The notes under the pieces were generated by a model, which was not told the origin of the DNA, ran no database searches, and was given only the letters and a program-made list of their open reading frames with translations. Shown here piece after piece: positions 9,303 to 19,536 of a DNA stretch of 64,000 nt. The DNA is from Leishmania infantum JPCM5 (taxonomy: Eukaryota > Euglenozoa > Kinetoplastea > Trypanosomatida > Trypanosomatidae), in the NCBI RefSeq assembly GCF_000002875.2, contig NC_009413.2:67001-131000 (forward strand). Reading direction: 5' to 3'. The first letter of the stretch is position 1, and the number at the start of each line of letters is the position of its first letter. The translations under genes and the position numbers were made by a program.

Positions 9303-12203
9303 CTACTTGCCGACGCTCACAGCGTCCCACACCTTGCGCAGGTAGGACCCGTAGGCGATTAGGTTGCGCGTGTTGTCCTCCCCCATGCCGCGCTTCATCA
9401 TCGGCTCGTACGTGGCGTTTCCTTGCGCGCACGGCTCCATGACGGCGGTAAAGACACTACGGTTGATTTGGCGGTGCGTCCAGATGAGGTCTTCGACACG
9501 TTGCCGCAGAGCCGCCAGTTGCTCTGGCGACACGCTGAGCTGCTCCTGCTTCTCCGCCTTTTCCGGTGTCATCTCGCCGGGGTCCACCCCGAACAGCTGG
9601 CAGATGGTCGGGTGAACGTGCTTGCCGAACCACAAGACGATGACGGCACCGACGTTGATGAGGTAGACGCCCTCGCGGTGCACGCACTGCTCGGATGAAA
9701 AGATGGAGGCCGGCAGCTGGTCGACGTCCTCCTCCGGCGCGTACACAACGTAGGTCCACGTCACATACCATGGCACCATCGCCTCGATGGGGCACGACAT
9801 CACCGAGGACATGGAAGCAACGCGCTCGTCCGGCGGCAGCGGGCGCACCGTCGCGAGGCCAGTCGCCGCGCACCGGAAGAAGCCACAAAGCAGTTGCGGA
9901 ATGAAACGCATGCTCTCCGGGATGAGCAGCTCACCAGCACCCGGCCGCACTCCCTGAGCCGCCATTTGTTTCAGGGCCGCCTTCCACGCGGTGGTCAGCT
10001 TCTCGGTTATCTTTTCCTGCGCCTGCGAGAAGGGTCCGTTGACGGCCATGTCGACGCACATCTTCGAGAGAAAGCACGACATGCCGAGGGAGTTGATCGA
10101 GTTGATGACCGGTCCAATGGTGGAAGACACCGGGATCTGGACCGTGTGCACGCGAATGCGGCGCTCCCGCGAGCGCGTCGTGTAGACGACAGCAAACTGC
10201 ACGTATGCGAACTTGGCGGCGTAGTTGGGGCCCATCTTGAATTCGATCGAGTAAGAAGAGTCCTCGTCGGCAATGGGCAGCACCAGCAGATCTGGCACCC
10301 GCACGTGGCAGTGGCCATAGAAGTTCGGCACAATGAGCCCCTTTGACGTGCGCACCCGCAGCGTGCAGTCGAAGGCGGTGAAGCGCAGCAAGGACCGCTG
10401 CACCTGATCCGCCAGGCCGCTCATGGTCACGGCCGTTGCGCGATGGATAGAGCCGGAGGTGAAGCGCGAGAGCGGGGCGATCGTCGTCAAGTCCACGTCC
10501 TTGTTTGCACCAACGAAGAGGTCGACCGAGATGGCACTGTTTGAGCACGCCAGTGCGCGTTGTTTGTACCAGTCGTTGGCCGCCGCACACATCGTGTACT
10601 CCTTCGGCTGATTCGACAGCTTCGCCGCATCGAAGCGGTGCTTCAGCTTGCCATCCCCCTCCGATGGGATGCTCGTGATGCTGGCAAGAATTTTGCCGCC
10701 GTTCGCATCCAGCATAGTCACAGCCGCCGCCAAGGAGGGGCCGAATGCGCAGCCGACCTCCTTTGTGGGAGCAAACACGTTTGGAATGGACTCGAGCGCC
10801 ATGCGGAGGAGGTGATACGACTCCTTCACAGACACCACCAAGTCGCCCGTCGGGCACGGGAGCTCGACCTTCTCGAGCTTGAAGTCGTCGTTCACGTTGG
10901 CGATATCCTTGACCGTGTCCGGGGACGCCATCATGCGCGGCGCGCGCAGGGAGGAGCGCAAGTTGAAGAAGTAAACAGTGCTGTCGTAGCCCATGATGCC
11001 CATGTACAGCGCGTCGTCATCCTTCATGGAGTCCAGAGCCGTCAGGGCCCCGCGGCACATCGCCTCCAACAGGCCCGAGGCCACAGCAGAGAAAGAGCAG
11101 TCCAGCATCAGCAGGAAGACGGGCCGGCGCGGCGGACGCTTCAGGAACTCCGGCGTCGCGTAGAAGTCGACACTGCAGTTTAGCAGCTCCGGGCGGCTCA
11201 TGATGTCCTCAAGCTGGCCAGTCTGCGGGTCGACGTGGCTGAAGTAGGCGCGCGGCGTCACGTTTATGTGCTTGCACAAGATGCACTGCCACCGCGAGCC
11301 GTCGTTGGCTTCGGTGAAGGTGGTGAAGGGGTTGATGTAGGCGCCGCAGGCCTTGCAGCGGATCATGGCGTTGCCCTTGTCCGACAGGTCCACCTCGTTC
11401 AGCCGTGGCTCGGCAAAGGGACGAAAATTGATGCCGAGTGGGAGGCCGAGGGAGTCCGCGAGCTGCTGCGTCTGCGGGAAAGTGCCCATCGTTGGTCGAA
11501 TGCAGAGGCGGTGGGTTGGCGTGATGTGCACCGGCGCAGGCATGCGCTGCTGAAGGTCCTCTTCGATGTCCTGCGGCATCATACGCGGCACGCTCGGGTG
11601 GTCGTAGAGGGCCCCGGGTTTGTTGCTGCTCTTGCGCAGCTGCACCTGAGTCACGCGAATAAAGTCCGGGTTCAGCTGCTGCGGGTAGCCGGGCATGCCG
11701 TACGGCTGCAGCGGCGGCGGCGACTGATGCATCTGTGGCTGATGGCCATACGCCGCAGGCGGCTGGGCATAGTTGCCATACTGTTGCTGCGGAAACTGAG
11801 GCGGCGCGTTGTACTGCTGCTGTTGATGCTGCGGAGGGGGAAGAGGTGCGTACGAGGAGTAGCCCTGCTGCGGCGGCGACGCGGCGTAGACGTTCCCATA
11901 CGGATTTGCCTGGCTGTACGAGGACACAAACGACGGCTGCGCCGGCTGCTGGCCGTAGGGACCGCTGCCCCCCATAGGGGGGCAGCCCGCAGGCGCACCT
12001 TGCTGCTGCGGTGGATGCGAGGATGGTGGTACCGGTGGTTGTTGGCCGTACCCCAGGGCGGGGGCCGTGTGAAACTGATTGGGGTCCTCAAAGGTGTGGT
12101 GGAGGTTTTGGGGAGGGGCCGGCTCCTCCCTCGGCTTGGCGGCCGCGGCGGCCGCCTGATTTCGGTAGATCTCCGCGTACATAGCACCGGCGGAGTACAT
12201 CAT
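9303..12203 (-). CDS. SEC24: COPII coat subunit Sec24
   Basis: Encodes 966 residues (tandem ATGs at 12203 and 12200). Sec24 is the cargo-selecting subunit of the Sec23/Sec24 inner COPII coat, which forms vesicles at ER exit sites. Order of parts: a Pro/Gln/Tyr-rich disordered N-terminus (about residues 25-190), the Sec23/Sec24 zinc finger (CKACGAYINPFTTF near 281, second CxxC in CILCKHIN near 305), the trunk/vWA-like domain starting at RRPVFLLMLDCSFSA (about 355), beta-sandwich and helical regions, and a C-terminal gelsolin-like domain with AVIVLWFGKHVHP (about 853). The YINPF zinc-finger context and the Pro/Gln N-terminus indicate Sec24 rather than Sec23. Length fits the family. Confidence 0.95.
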   Translation of the reverse strand: MMYSAGAMYAEIYRNQAAAAAAKPREEPAPPQNLHHTFEDPNQFHTAPALGYGQQPPVPPSSHPPQQQGAPAGCPPMGGSGPYGQQPAQPSFVSSYSQANPYGNVYAASPPQQGYSSYAPLPPPQHQQQQYNAPPQFPQQQYGNYAQPPAAYGHQPQMHQSPPPLQPYGMPGYPQQLNPDFIRVTQVQLRKSSNKPGALYDHPSVPRMMPQDIEEDLQQRMPAPVHITPTHRLCIRPTMGTFPQTQQLADSLGLPLGINFRPFAEPRLNEVDLSDKGNAMIRCKACGAYINPFTTFTEANDGSRWQCILCKHINVTPRAYFSHVDPQTGQLEDIMSRPELLNCSVDFYATPEFLKRPPRRPVFLLMLDCSFSAVASGLLEAMCRGALTALDSMKDDDALYMGIMGYDSTVYFFNLRSSLRAPRMMASPDTVKDIANVNDDFKLEKVELPCPTGDLVVSVKESYHLLRMALESIPNVFAPTKEVGCAFGPSLAAAVTMLDANGGKILASITSIPSEGDGKLKHRFDAAKLSNQPKEYTMCAAANDWYKQRALACSNSAISVDLFVGANKDVDLTTIAPLSRFTSGSIHRATAVTMSGLADQVQRSLLRFTAFDCTLRVRTSKGLIVPNFYGHCHVRVPDLLVLPIADEDSSYSIEFKMGPNYAAKFAYVQFAVVYTTRSRERRIRVHTVQIPVSSTIGPVINSINSLGMSCFLSKMCVDMAVNGPFSQAQEKITEKLTTAWKAALKQMAAQGVRPGAGELLIPESMRFIPQLLCGFFRCAATGLATVRPLPPDERVASMSSVMSCPIEAMVPWYVTWTYVVYAPEEDVDQLPASIFSSEQCVHREGVYLINVGAVIVLWFGKHVHPTICQLFGVDPGEMTPEKAEKQEQLSVSPEQLAALRQRVEDLIWTHRQINRSVFTAVMEPCAQGNATYEPMMKRGMGEDNTRNLIAYGSYLRKVWDAVSVGK

Positions 12204-13178
12204 TCTCTCAAAAAAAGAGGGGGTGCACGTCGGTTAGGGGATGTCTGTGTGCGCCCCTCAAGGATACGCCTGCGCGTACGCGTGCCTGGCCGAGGTGTTG
12301 GGAGGGAGGGGGCACGAACGGTCGCTGGGTGAGCGCCGATAGGCGAACCTGGGCTTATGTCAGTCACGCGCAGGTGAGGATGTGAGAGGCAGTGCGCTTG
12401 CGGCGGGCCTGCACGGCAAAGAGGTGGTGGTGAGGAGGAAACGAGCCAAGACGCAAACGCCAAAGACTCGCCGACTGCGAAGGCAAGCAACGCCGAGCAA
12501 CTAATACACCAGCTGAGATGTCCCACACGTACACGGAGCGAAAAGCCCCAAGGAGAAGACGCGCATGTGGGTGCGTGTATGCAAGTGCATCCCAGGAGCG
12601 TGCACGCAGGGGAAGGAAAGGGAAGACACCGGGGCCGCAAGAAAGAAAAAAAAATGAAGGAGAAGGCCTGCAACGATGGAAGGAGAGACAAGGTCGCGCC
12701 AGTTGTTACTCTCAAGGCATGTCCGCCGGAGATGCCCTCTCCGTGCAGAGCACCGCCCGCGTGGATTCGCCTCGGCTCCCCAGACGAGCGTGCGACCGCG
12801 GTCCTCGATGCAACCCTGCTACGCACACCCGCCACCAAGCGCACCCGGCACGGTGCGGGCAGAGCGGGCAGTAGAAGGGGTGAAGAAGACGCCGTGGCAT
12901 GCATAAAGTGAGAGAGTGCCGGGGTGGCAAAGAGCAGGCACACAGGCAACGCCCACCGATCCCCTGTAGATCTCACGCACCTCGACTCCTTGAACGGGCA
13001 CGGGCTTCGCTTATGTTTGCATGCGCGCCGATGTGAGTGTGAGAAAGAGAAGCGCAGCCCCGCTGTGAGGCGCAAGTTTGCCGGCGCGCAGGGATCACTG
13101 GAGAGGGAGGGAGGGAGGGGGAGCAAACATCGACACGGCCGACATTTGCGCAAAATGCCGCGGAGAGCACGACCCTCG
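12204..13178. other. Spacer between the 13179-13826 gene and Sec24
   Basis: No supported gene. A minus-strand open frame fills much of it but is low-complexity and would require reading through the Sec24 5' UTR. A U7 tract in the transcript sense lies just upstream of the Sec24 start (about 12211-12217). Confidence 0.55.
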
Positions 13179-13826
13179 TCACGATCGCGGAGTGCGTCCG
13201 AATGGGTCTGCCGTCGCTGCAGCCGCAGCCTTCCTTTGTCTCTGCACCTCGCCAAGAGGGCGTCCAAGCGGGCGGGCGTGGACGCGACGAGACGCGCCGG
13301 TCTTCAGCTGCTCTATGGTGAGACTTGCAGCTGGGGGAGGGCGGAACCAGCCCAGCTTGCGATACGCTGGAGCCAGCACGTAGGCGAAGAAGGGGTACCG
13401 CGCGTAGACAGACAAGTCGTACATCACCAGTGCGAAGAATAGCTGCCCTGCCAACACAACAGCCCAGTTCGAGAAGGACCACATTCGCACGTAGTGGTCG
13501 TAGGGTACCAAGCCAGTGGGAACGAGGAGGTAGTACGTTGGCTGCAGGTAGCCCGCGACCAGCAGTACAACGAATGGGACGAAGACAATGCACGTAATGC
13601 CGTTCTTGACGTGACGGAAGGACGGATGAAGCTCCTTCGTGACGGGGCCGTCAACCTCGATGGCCAAGTAGTCGATCGGGCGACGTCGGCTCATGAAGCG
13701 CATGAGGGCGTTGTCTTTGCGCTCGAGGTGCCGCATCTCGCTGCGCGTCTGGGCCAGCACCTCCGACCCGAGCTTGGTCTGGCTCAGCCTGTGAAACAGA
13801 AGCCGCTGAGACGAGAGGCGGAACAT
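13179..13826 (-). CDS. Probable mitochondrial two-TM protein, unknown function
   Basis: Encodes 215 residues from the ATG at 13826; the two in-frame codons upstream begin with GTG, so 13826 is chosen. The N-terminus MFRLSSQRLLFHRLSQTK is basic, lacks acids and looks like a mitochondrial presequence. A charged stretch follows, then two hydrophobic spans near residues 72-105 (ITCIVFVPFVVLLVAGYLQ) and 117-140 (WAVVLAGQLFFALVMYDL). The Tyr/Pro-rich region after the second span and the Arg-rich tail would sit on one side of the membrane. The layout resembles accessory subunits of kinetoplastid respiratory or ATP synthase complexes, but that is only an impression from topology; I recognise no named family. 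Confidence 0.75.
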   Translation of the reverse strand: MFRLSSQRLLFHRLSQTKLGSEVLAQTRSEMRHLERKDNALMRFMSRRRPIDYLAIEVDGPVTKELHPSFRHVKNGITCIVFVPFVVLLVAGYLQPTYYLLVPTGLVPYDHYVRMWSFSNWAVVLAGQLFFALVMYDLSVYARYPFFAYVLAPAYRKLGWFRPPPAASLTIEQLKTGASRRVHARPLGRPLGEVQRQRKAAAAATADPFGRTPRS

Positions 13827-15192
13827 TGCCACGCTGCACGTGACTCGCTTCTACAGAGACCGCCTTCTTTTTCCTTGTGTTCGGCGGTGCTTGTGTGGTT
13901 GAGCGCGAAGGAGGGCTGATAGAAGAAAGAGATAGAGAGACGACGTCGCACGTGCGTTGGCGGAGGCCTTTGGCCGCTCGAAACGCTGTCGTCGACTTGC
14001 CTGCCTGCCTGTGCGTGCGAGGAGCAGAGGAAGGAGAGAAAGAGAGAGAGCAGAGCTGCTCGTGCACGTTCTGAGCACAGGCAAAGGAAAGCAAAAGCCA
14101 AGCGGCCGACCCGACAGCGCATGCATGAAAGAGTTGCACAGAGGGTGAGAAACTGAAGGCACCCATACGACAACGAGCTAAAGCAGCACTAGACGCCGCT
14201 GAAGCTCCCAGACTGTGGAGGGGGGGGTGGGGAGGAGGCAGAGCGTGCAGGAGCTGCAGTCCGGCCAGTCTGAGTGCCGAGCACGCGCGCACACACTTCC
14301 ATGCAGTTGAGCAGTTACGCAGATGCGCACGTCCTGCTGAAGGTCATATGACGGGGGCAGGAGGCGGAAAGTGGTAAGGGGGAAGTGGGCTGGTTGGTTT
14401 TAGAGCAAGGCCGTCAATCGAACAGAGAGGGAGCGGGGGAAGGACATGGGGAGAAGACAAGCTGCGTTCCACCGAGGAAGGTCACGCAGGTCGGCAGTGC
14501 AGATGGGGGAGGAATGGACAAAAGAAAAAGAGGGACGGCGGAAGCGGAGGCGGAGGCGATAGGCGGGGGTAGGGCGGAAGGAGGGTGCCTGGTGCGCGCC
14601 TTTTTCTCGGCTCCTCTCGTTGCCTCCCCCTCGTGACGCAATCCCGCCGCCTTCTTTTTCCTTCGGTATAACACGACATTCACGCGGGCGCACGCGCACG
14701 CGCGACCTCGCGCGCAACTTTGCCCCCCCCCCTCCCTCGCTCCCTCCCTCTTTCCTCCGCACGCCACGTTGTCGCTTCATCGATGGTCCCTCTTTCCGAT
14801 TTTGACGCCTTCGGGAGGCGCGCGAGTCTCATACGCGCGCGCACACGCACAGAGACACAAACACAGGATTGCACCCACTTACACGAATGAAAAACACTTA
14901 GACAAACGGTGAGGGACCAGCAGCAGGATTGGGAAAGGCGACAGCACACAGCAGCGAGCTCACATCCGTGGCGGAGATGCGTGCGCGTGCCTCGTCTCCT
15001 CACAGCGGCACACGTCCGGCACAGCAGCAGAGATGTACACAAGCGATAGCGAGAACAGTATGCGAGAAACACAAGCTGACCACACCGGCACCGTGCACAG
15101 ACAGAGGCGGTGCGATGCCAGCCCCGAAAGCGTGCGAGAGTTTGGCGAGATGCTCCTCTTCCCCTCCGTCTCTCTCCCTCGGTCTCCTCGTG
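13827..15192. other. Spacer between RIO1 and the two-TM gene
   Basis: No supported gene. Rich in purine-rich plus-strand runs (CU-rich in the transcript), for example about 14032-14052 and 14405-14450, which are candidate processing signals. The rest should be the RIO1 3' UTR. Confidence 0.6.
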
Positions 15193-16809
15193 TTACTTTC
15201 GCCCCTTTTTCTTTCTGTTGGCGTTGTTCTTCTTCTTCTCGGCACGCTTCTCGCGGTTGGCCTCCTTCACGGCCTTCCGATGCTCCTTGCGCTCCTCCTT
15301 GGTCATGTTCGCTAACACCGCCTGCGGAGCCGCCTTCGCCTTCATCGGTGAGTCGGCATCGTCCGCCTCGGAGTCCTCGTCGTCGCCATCTCCATCGCCT
15401 TCACCGTCGGCACCGCTGTGGTCCTCTGTCTGTGCAGCTGCAGGAGCGGCCGTCATGCCCTCAACAAATACGGCAACCTCCTTGTTCGGTCCGGCACGGT
15501 CGCATATCTCGTTGAGGGAGCGCGGCACTGTGATGTTTAGGAAAACCTGCTCATCCACCTTTGCCTGCTCCGCATCGACGGGCACGGCCCCGCCTTCCCC
15601 GTAGTCGTCGCGGATTTCCTTCAGTCGTGCCATGAGCTCCTCGTCGTTCGGCGGGCCCTGGCAGCGCTGCCATCCCGACTTCGCCGGATCTGCCGTAATG
15701 AAATGAAAAAGGTCCTGCAATGTGAACAGCCCCGTCAGCCCTCGCGAGCGGAAGAAGCTGTTCACGTTGACGATGTCGCGCCGCAAGAAGCTCATGGAGC
15801 GCGGGTGGTCGTACTCGACCGACTGCGATACGTCAATCACCACGACGCGGCCGCGGTACAGCAGCAGGTTGTACTCGGAGAGATCACCGTGGATCAGATG
15901 ACTGCGCGCGTACATCTTGCGCATTGTGCAGCACAGGTCCAGGTAGCACTTGTCTAGCGCCTTAGCGGAGGGAAATGTCACCTCCTTCAGCCGCGGCGCT
16001 GGCCATCCGTCCTCGCCGAGGAACTCCATGATCAGCACGTGCTGCCGGAGCAGCTTCACTGCCGGTGCAAGGACACCGCCGTCTTGCAGGCGGATGAGGT
16101 TACGTGCCTCCTTCTCGGCCCACGTGCGCACCATCTTGCGTGGGTTACTCTTGCAGTAACGCTGAAAGCGGAACTCGCCTGAAACATACTGGTCGCGGTC
16201 TTTGAAGGACAGAATCGACGTCTTATATACCTTCAAGGCGGCTGGACTGCCGTCACCGCTCACGGCGTAGTACACGTTCGCCTCCTTGCCAGTGGAAACG
16301 CATCCGTTGATCTCGCTTAGAATGCCGGAGTTAACGAGCTTATATAAGATGAGGCGGGTGCGGGGGTCGAGCACGTTTTCCACCGTGGCGCGCTCGGAGC
16401 GGTCGACGTTCTTCGACGCGGCATTCTGAGCGAAGCGACTAGACATGGTCATATCCCGCAGCTCATTCAGGACGCGTTGGTTGGACTGCGCACCACCGCT
16501 CGCGCCGCCACCGCTGCCGTGTCCGTCGTAGTAGTCATCGATGTGTATTCTGCCGAGCACCTTCGCATCCGCATTCTTGTGCTGGGCGGGCTGGAACTTG
16601 GAAAGCGACGTCGCGACACCTTGCGCGTTCGTGCCGGTCCCAGCGGAGCCTTCACCCGGCACCACGCCGGAGACCCCTTCAGCTTTCGCCGCGGGTGCGT
16701 CGAAGTACGCGTCGTAGTCGTCGGCATCCTCCTCAGAGGACACAATATCAGCAAGTGTACTGCCGGGCACCATGTACTGGAGAAGCTCAGCATCCTTGGC
16801 GAAGCGCAT
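15193..16809 (-). CDS. RIO1: RIO1 atypical serine kinase/ATPase
   Basis: Encodes 538 residues from the ATG at 16809. RIO1 acts in late 40S ribosomal subunit maturation (20S pre-rRNA processing and release of assembly factors), shuttling between nucleus and cytoplasm. Signature elements: acidic N-terminus; RIO P-loop STGKEANVYYA (about residue 171); the RIO1 core KVYKTSILSFKDRDQYVSGE and NPRKMVRTWAEKEARNL; catalytic loop HGDLSEYNLL (about 308); metal-binding IDVSQSVEYDHP (about 325); and an acidic then strongly Lys/Arg-rich C-terminal tail. The EFRFQRYCKSNPRKM segment and IDVSQSVE context match RIO1 rather than RIO2 or RIO3. Length is typical. Confidence 0.95.
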   Translation of the reverse strand: MRFAKDAELLQYMVPGSTLADIVSSEEDADDYDAYFDAPAAKAEGVSGVVPGEGSAGTGTNAQGVATSLSKFQPAQHKNADAKVLGRIHIDDYYDGHGSGGGASGGAQSNQRVLNELRDMTMSSRFAQNAASKNVDRSERATVENVLDPRTRLILYKLVNSGILSEINGCVSTGKEANVYYAVSGDGSPAALKVYKTSILSFKDRDQYVSGEFRFQRYCKSNPRKMVRTWAEKEARNLIRLQDGGVLAPAVKLLRQHVLIMEFLGEDGWPAPRLKEVTFPSAKALDKCYLDLCCTMRKMYARSHLIHGDLSEYNLLLYRGRVVVIDVSQSVEYDHPRSMSFLRRDIVNVNSFFRSRGLTGLFTLQDLFHFITADPAKSGWQRCQGPPNDEELMARLKEIRDDYGEGGAVPVDAEQAKVDEQVFLNITVPRSLNEICDRAGPNKEVAVFVEGMTAAPAAAQTEDHSGADGEGDGDGDDEDSEADDADSPMKAKAAPQAVLANMTKEERKEHRKAVKEANREKRAEKKKNNANRKKKGRK

Positions 16810-17189
16810 TGTCTTGCGTGCCAGTGAGGGCCAGCAGGGGCAAGATAAGAGTAAGGCAGGGCGGAACGCCGAAGGAAAGAAGGGGGAAAGGCCCTTGCGT
16901 CGTGCAGTCGAGTAACAGAAGACGCTGGGGGATGGCACCAATACACAACCGTGCACGTGTTGGGAGAAGCGCGCACGTCGATGCAGCGCTCGCGGAGAAG
17001 GAAGCGGGGGGAGCGAGGGATTGTGACACAAGGAGGAGGGCAGCAGCAGAGGTGTGTAGGACTAATTGAGAAGAAGGGAGCGCGTGCGTGATCGCGCTGA
17101 TGGCGGGCTCGGCGACCGCGCACATGCGTGCGTATGTGAGCATCTTCGTCTGCGCCTGTTTTGAACGACTAGCAGCCTCGTGTAGAGTT
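16810..17189. other. 5' region of RIO1
   Basis: Untranslated spacer with the splice signals noted for RIO1; no gene seen. Confidence 0.5.
16813..16892 (-). promoter_or_regulatory. Polypyrimidine tract and candidate acceptor for RIO1
   Basis: In transcript sense a C/U-rich tract (about 16892-16820) contains no AG until CAAG with AG at 16814-16813, only 3 nt before the ATG. If used, the native 5' UTR would be 3 nt plus the spliced leader. Upstream acceptors are possible. Confidence 0.4.
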
Positions 17190-18700
17190 TGGACGTAGCC
17201 GGAAAGCGCACTCTACATGTCCTTTGCGGGTCACATTCGGGTGCACATCAACGGCGCGCTAAGATGGACAGAAAACACCCTCGGTGTAACTCGATGCGCC
17301 ACAGCGTCGCCAACCCCTTTTCATGTTGCCCTCTTTTTTGCCTAGCGTTATCAGCCCCGCACGTTGCGCGGGCCCCGCAGTGACGGAGAACTCTCTGGCG
17401 GCATTCGCTACGCTCTTTACCGCTTGAGATGGCCCCGCTGCCTCGATCTGGACGATCCGCACGTCGACCTTTCACCTTCGGGTTGGGGCAAAGACGCGTA
17501 GAATGGGGTGCCCAGCAGCCGAGCCTGTAGCCACCTGCCTAATTCCAGACCTCACACTCGAACCCGTCGGTAGGGCACTGGAGCTGCAAGATCCGACCGG
17601 TGTCGGCCTGCAAAGAGAAAAGCGGTCTCAACTCCACTGGGATAGGCACCTGGAAAGGAGAAGCCTGTAAGGTTCGTGACCCCCCGTCCTGATCCCATGC
17701 GGGGCACGTTCCCATGAGATGGCGTTTAGATCGAGTCCGGCGCCGCCGACCCTCAGACGCCATCCACTTCTTCGTCGGGCCAGAGAAGGAGCTGCCTCGG
17801 TAGACACCCATGTTTCTCATCGAGCACCGTGAAGGCGGAGCCCGCCACTCTGAGTTCTGTTGCGGAGGGCTCCGAGACGTCCGCAGGCGTTAACGTGGCG
17901 GCGTCTGCAGCGGAAAGGGGCGCGGAGGCATTCGTCGGCGAGGCTCAGAAGCTCCTGAACGCTTTTTTTTTGTTGTTGGCTTTGCCGGTTCCACTGCTGC
18001 AGTTGCACGCAACAGGTTTGGTGCACTCTTCTTGTGTCCCCGGCGACCGTAGGGGCTCACGCCTCGTCCATGAAAGGGGGCGGGCCAACGACTCGATCCC
18101 GAGGTGACGCGCCCCCAGCAGCTGCTCCCCGGCGTATCGCTCTGCCCGATCCCTCACGAAGCGTAACGTTAGGAGCGTGCGTTTCGAGTAGTGACACGAT
18201 CGAAAGAAGGGGTCGGGGCTTTGGGAGGATTTGCAGCGCATGCATGAGCACCCGCTTCACTTGATCCTGTGCGCTGAGCAGTCGCATGGGAGAAGGAGCT
18301 CCCAGATCCTTGCTGTTGGGGACGGAAAGATGGACTCATCCCGCCTCTTTTCCCGTATCGTCTCTGCGGTCCACGCCGGTCAGTGCTGCCACACCGTCGC
18401 CACACACGCCGCCGAAGACGTCTGGACGGAAGGGCCGCACCCCGACTTGGCTTCGCCTCCGCCCCCTGGTTAGGCGCTACTTTGGCGCTAGAGACGCTGA
18501 GGAAGCTCTGCGGGGTCAGACGGCAGACTTCGTCCCAGCTGCTGGCCGTCTTCCCAGCGAGGAGACGGCGATGATTCATGAAAGGTGTGACGTAGCGGGA
18601 AAAAGGGTAGCAAGCCGGACTGCGTCATCCGCCGTGCTGGACGCAGCGGGAGGAGAGCCCCTTCGGCCCGTCATGCCGTGTTGAGGGGCGTCCGTTCGCG
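17190..18700. other. Unassigned block with distinct texture, possible degenerate retroelement
   Basis: Unlike neighbouring spacers, this 1.5 kb block lacks dinucleotide and homopolymer runs and carries many overlapping open frames of 60-135 codons on both strands, with protein-like composition. Examples are a minus frame at 18579-18169 containing SSWDEVCRLTPQSFLSV and a minus frame at 17820-17539 containing GVYRGSSFSGPTKKWMASEG. None reaches gene length or shows reverse transcriptase, RNase H or transposase motifs I can recognise. A decayed ingi/L1Tc-type element (DIRE) is one explanation; a pseudogene is another. Confidence 0.3.
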
Positions 18701-18826
18701 ATTAGCCCCCCCCCCTCAGTTGGCGAGGCAGACGGATCCAACGGCGCGCATATTTATGTGTGTGTGTGTGCCATACTGCGCGTAGGCCGATAAGAACGAG
18801 CCAAACTGACGCCCCAAAGCCCCCAG

Positions 18827-18845
18827 CNCNCNCNCACACACACAC
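18827..18845. repeat. CA microsatellite with four ambiguous bases
   Basis: A CN/CA alternating tract with N at 18828, 18830, 18832 and 18834 followed by CA repeats. The alternation suggests an unresolved consensus within a CA microsatellite, so length and sequence are uncertain here. Confidence 0.8.
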
Positions 18846-19111
18846 AAGGGCAGAGAGAACTAAAGAGAGCCACGCTTCTTCTCTGGGATTTGAAGGCGTT
18901 GTGTTTTCGATGATATAGAAAGCAAAGGGAGGCGCCTCTGCAAAGGCAGAGAGAGCAAGCGCGGGGTGCTCTCTCCGTCCTGCGTCGTATGCTTCACCGC
19001 AGCAGGGAGGAAGCATAAGGGGAAGAAAACCGACAGCAGGCAACACGAGCATTCGGCAAGCACTGAGCTGGCACGCACCGAGTCACGAGATGCGCGCACA
19101 CATACGCCCAT

Positions 19112-19536
19112 CCCACTATGCCGGTCGCCACCGGGTGCATCTCCCCCGGGGTGGCACTCCGGCGCCCCACACCAGCCGTCGGCCCTGCGAGGGGCCGGGT
19201 GGGACACACGCTCGAGTCACGCGGGCACTCTGCCTATCAGGTGGGTGTGGCACAGACCTCTTCACGGTCGCGGGGCGCTCCGACGCCACCCCACCCAGGA
19301 CCGGGCCGCCGACGTCAGCAGCGATCCATCGCTCTGTCCTCCACACCGTGTCGTGGGTGCCTGGCCCTGTCACCACCAGAAGTGGTTCGGCGTTGGCAGC
19401 GATGAGGGGGGATAGAGGAGGGGCTGCCCAGCCCCCCCCTCCCCCCGCAGACAGAGTGGGAGGTGCACTGGGCCCTGCGATACCGCGCACGGGGGCGTCC
19501 TCCGTGATCGTGGAAAACAAGTATTGGCATACAACG
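19112..19536. mobile_element. SIDER2-like retroposon, copy 1 (truncated at the low-coordinate end)
   Basis: About 425 bp nearly identical to 28497-28919 and 36940-37342. It begins abruptly at CCCACTATGCCGG and lacks the roughly 190 bp that precede this point in the other two copies. SIDERs are short degenerate retroposons of the ingi/L1Tc clade that are abundant in Leishmania 3' UTRs and are linked to mRNA destabilisation. This one lies downstream of the oxygenase gene stop (21983), though 2.4 kb away. Family assignment is from general resemblance, dispersed placement and size. Confidence 0.65.

Noticed and set aside
11235..12332. Plus-strand open frame of 365 codons opposite Sec24
   Set aside because: Antisense shadow of the Pro/Gln-rich Sec24 N-terminus; Arg/Val/Leu-rich and against the direction of all genes in the unit.
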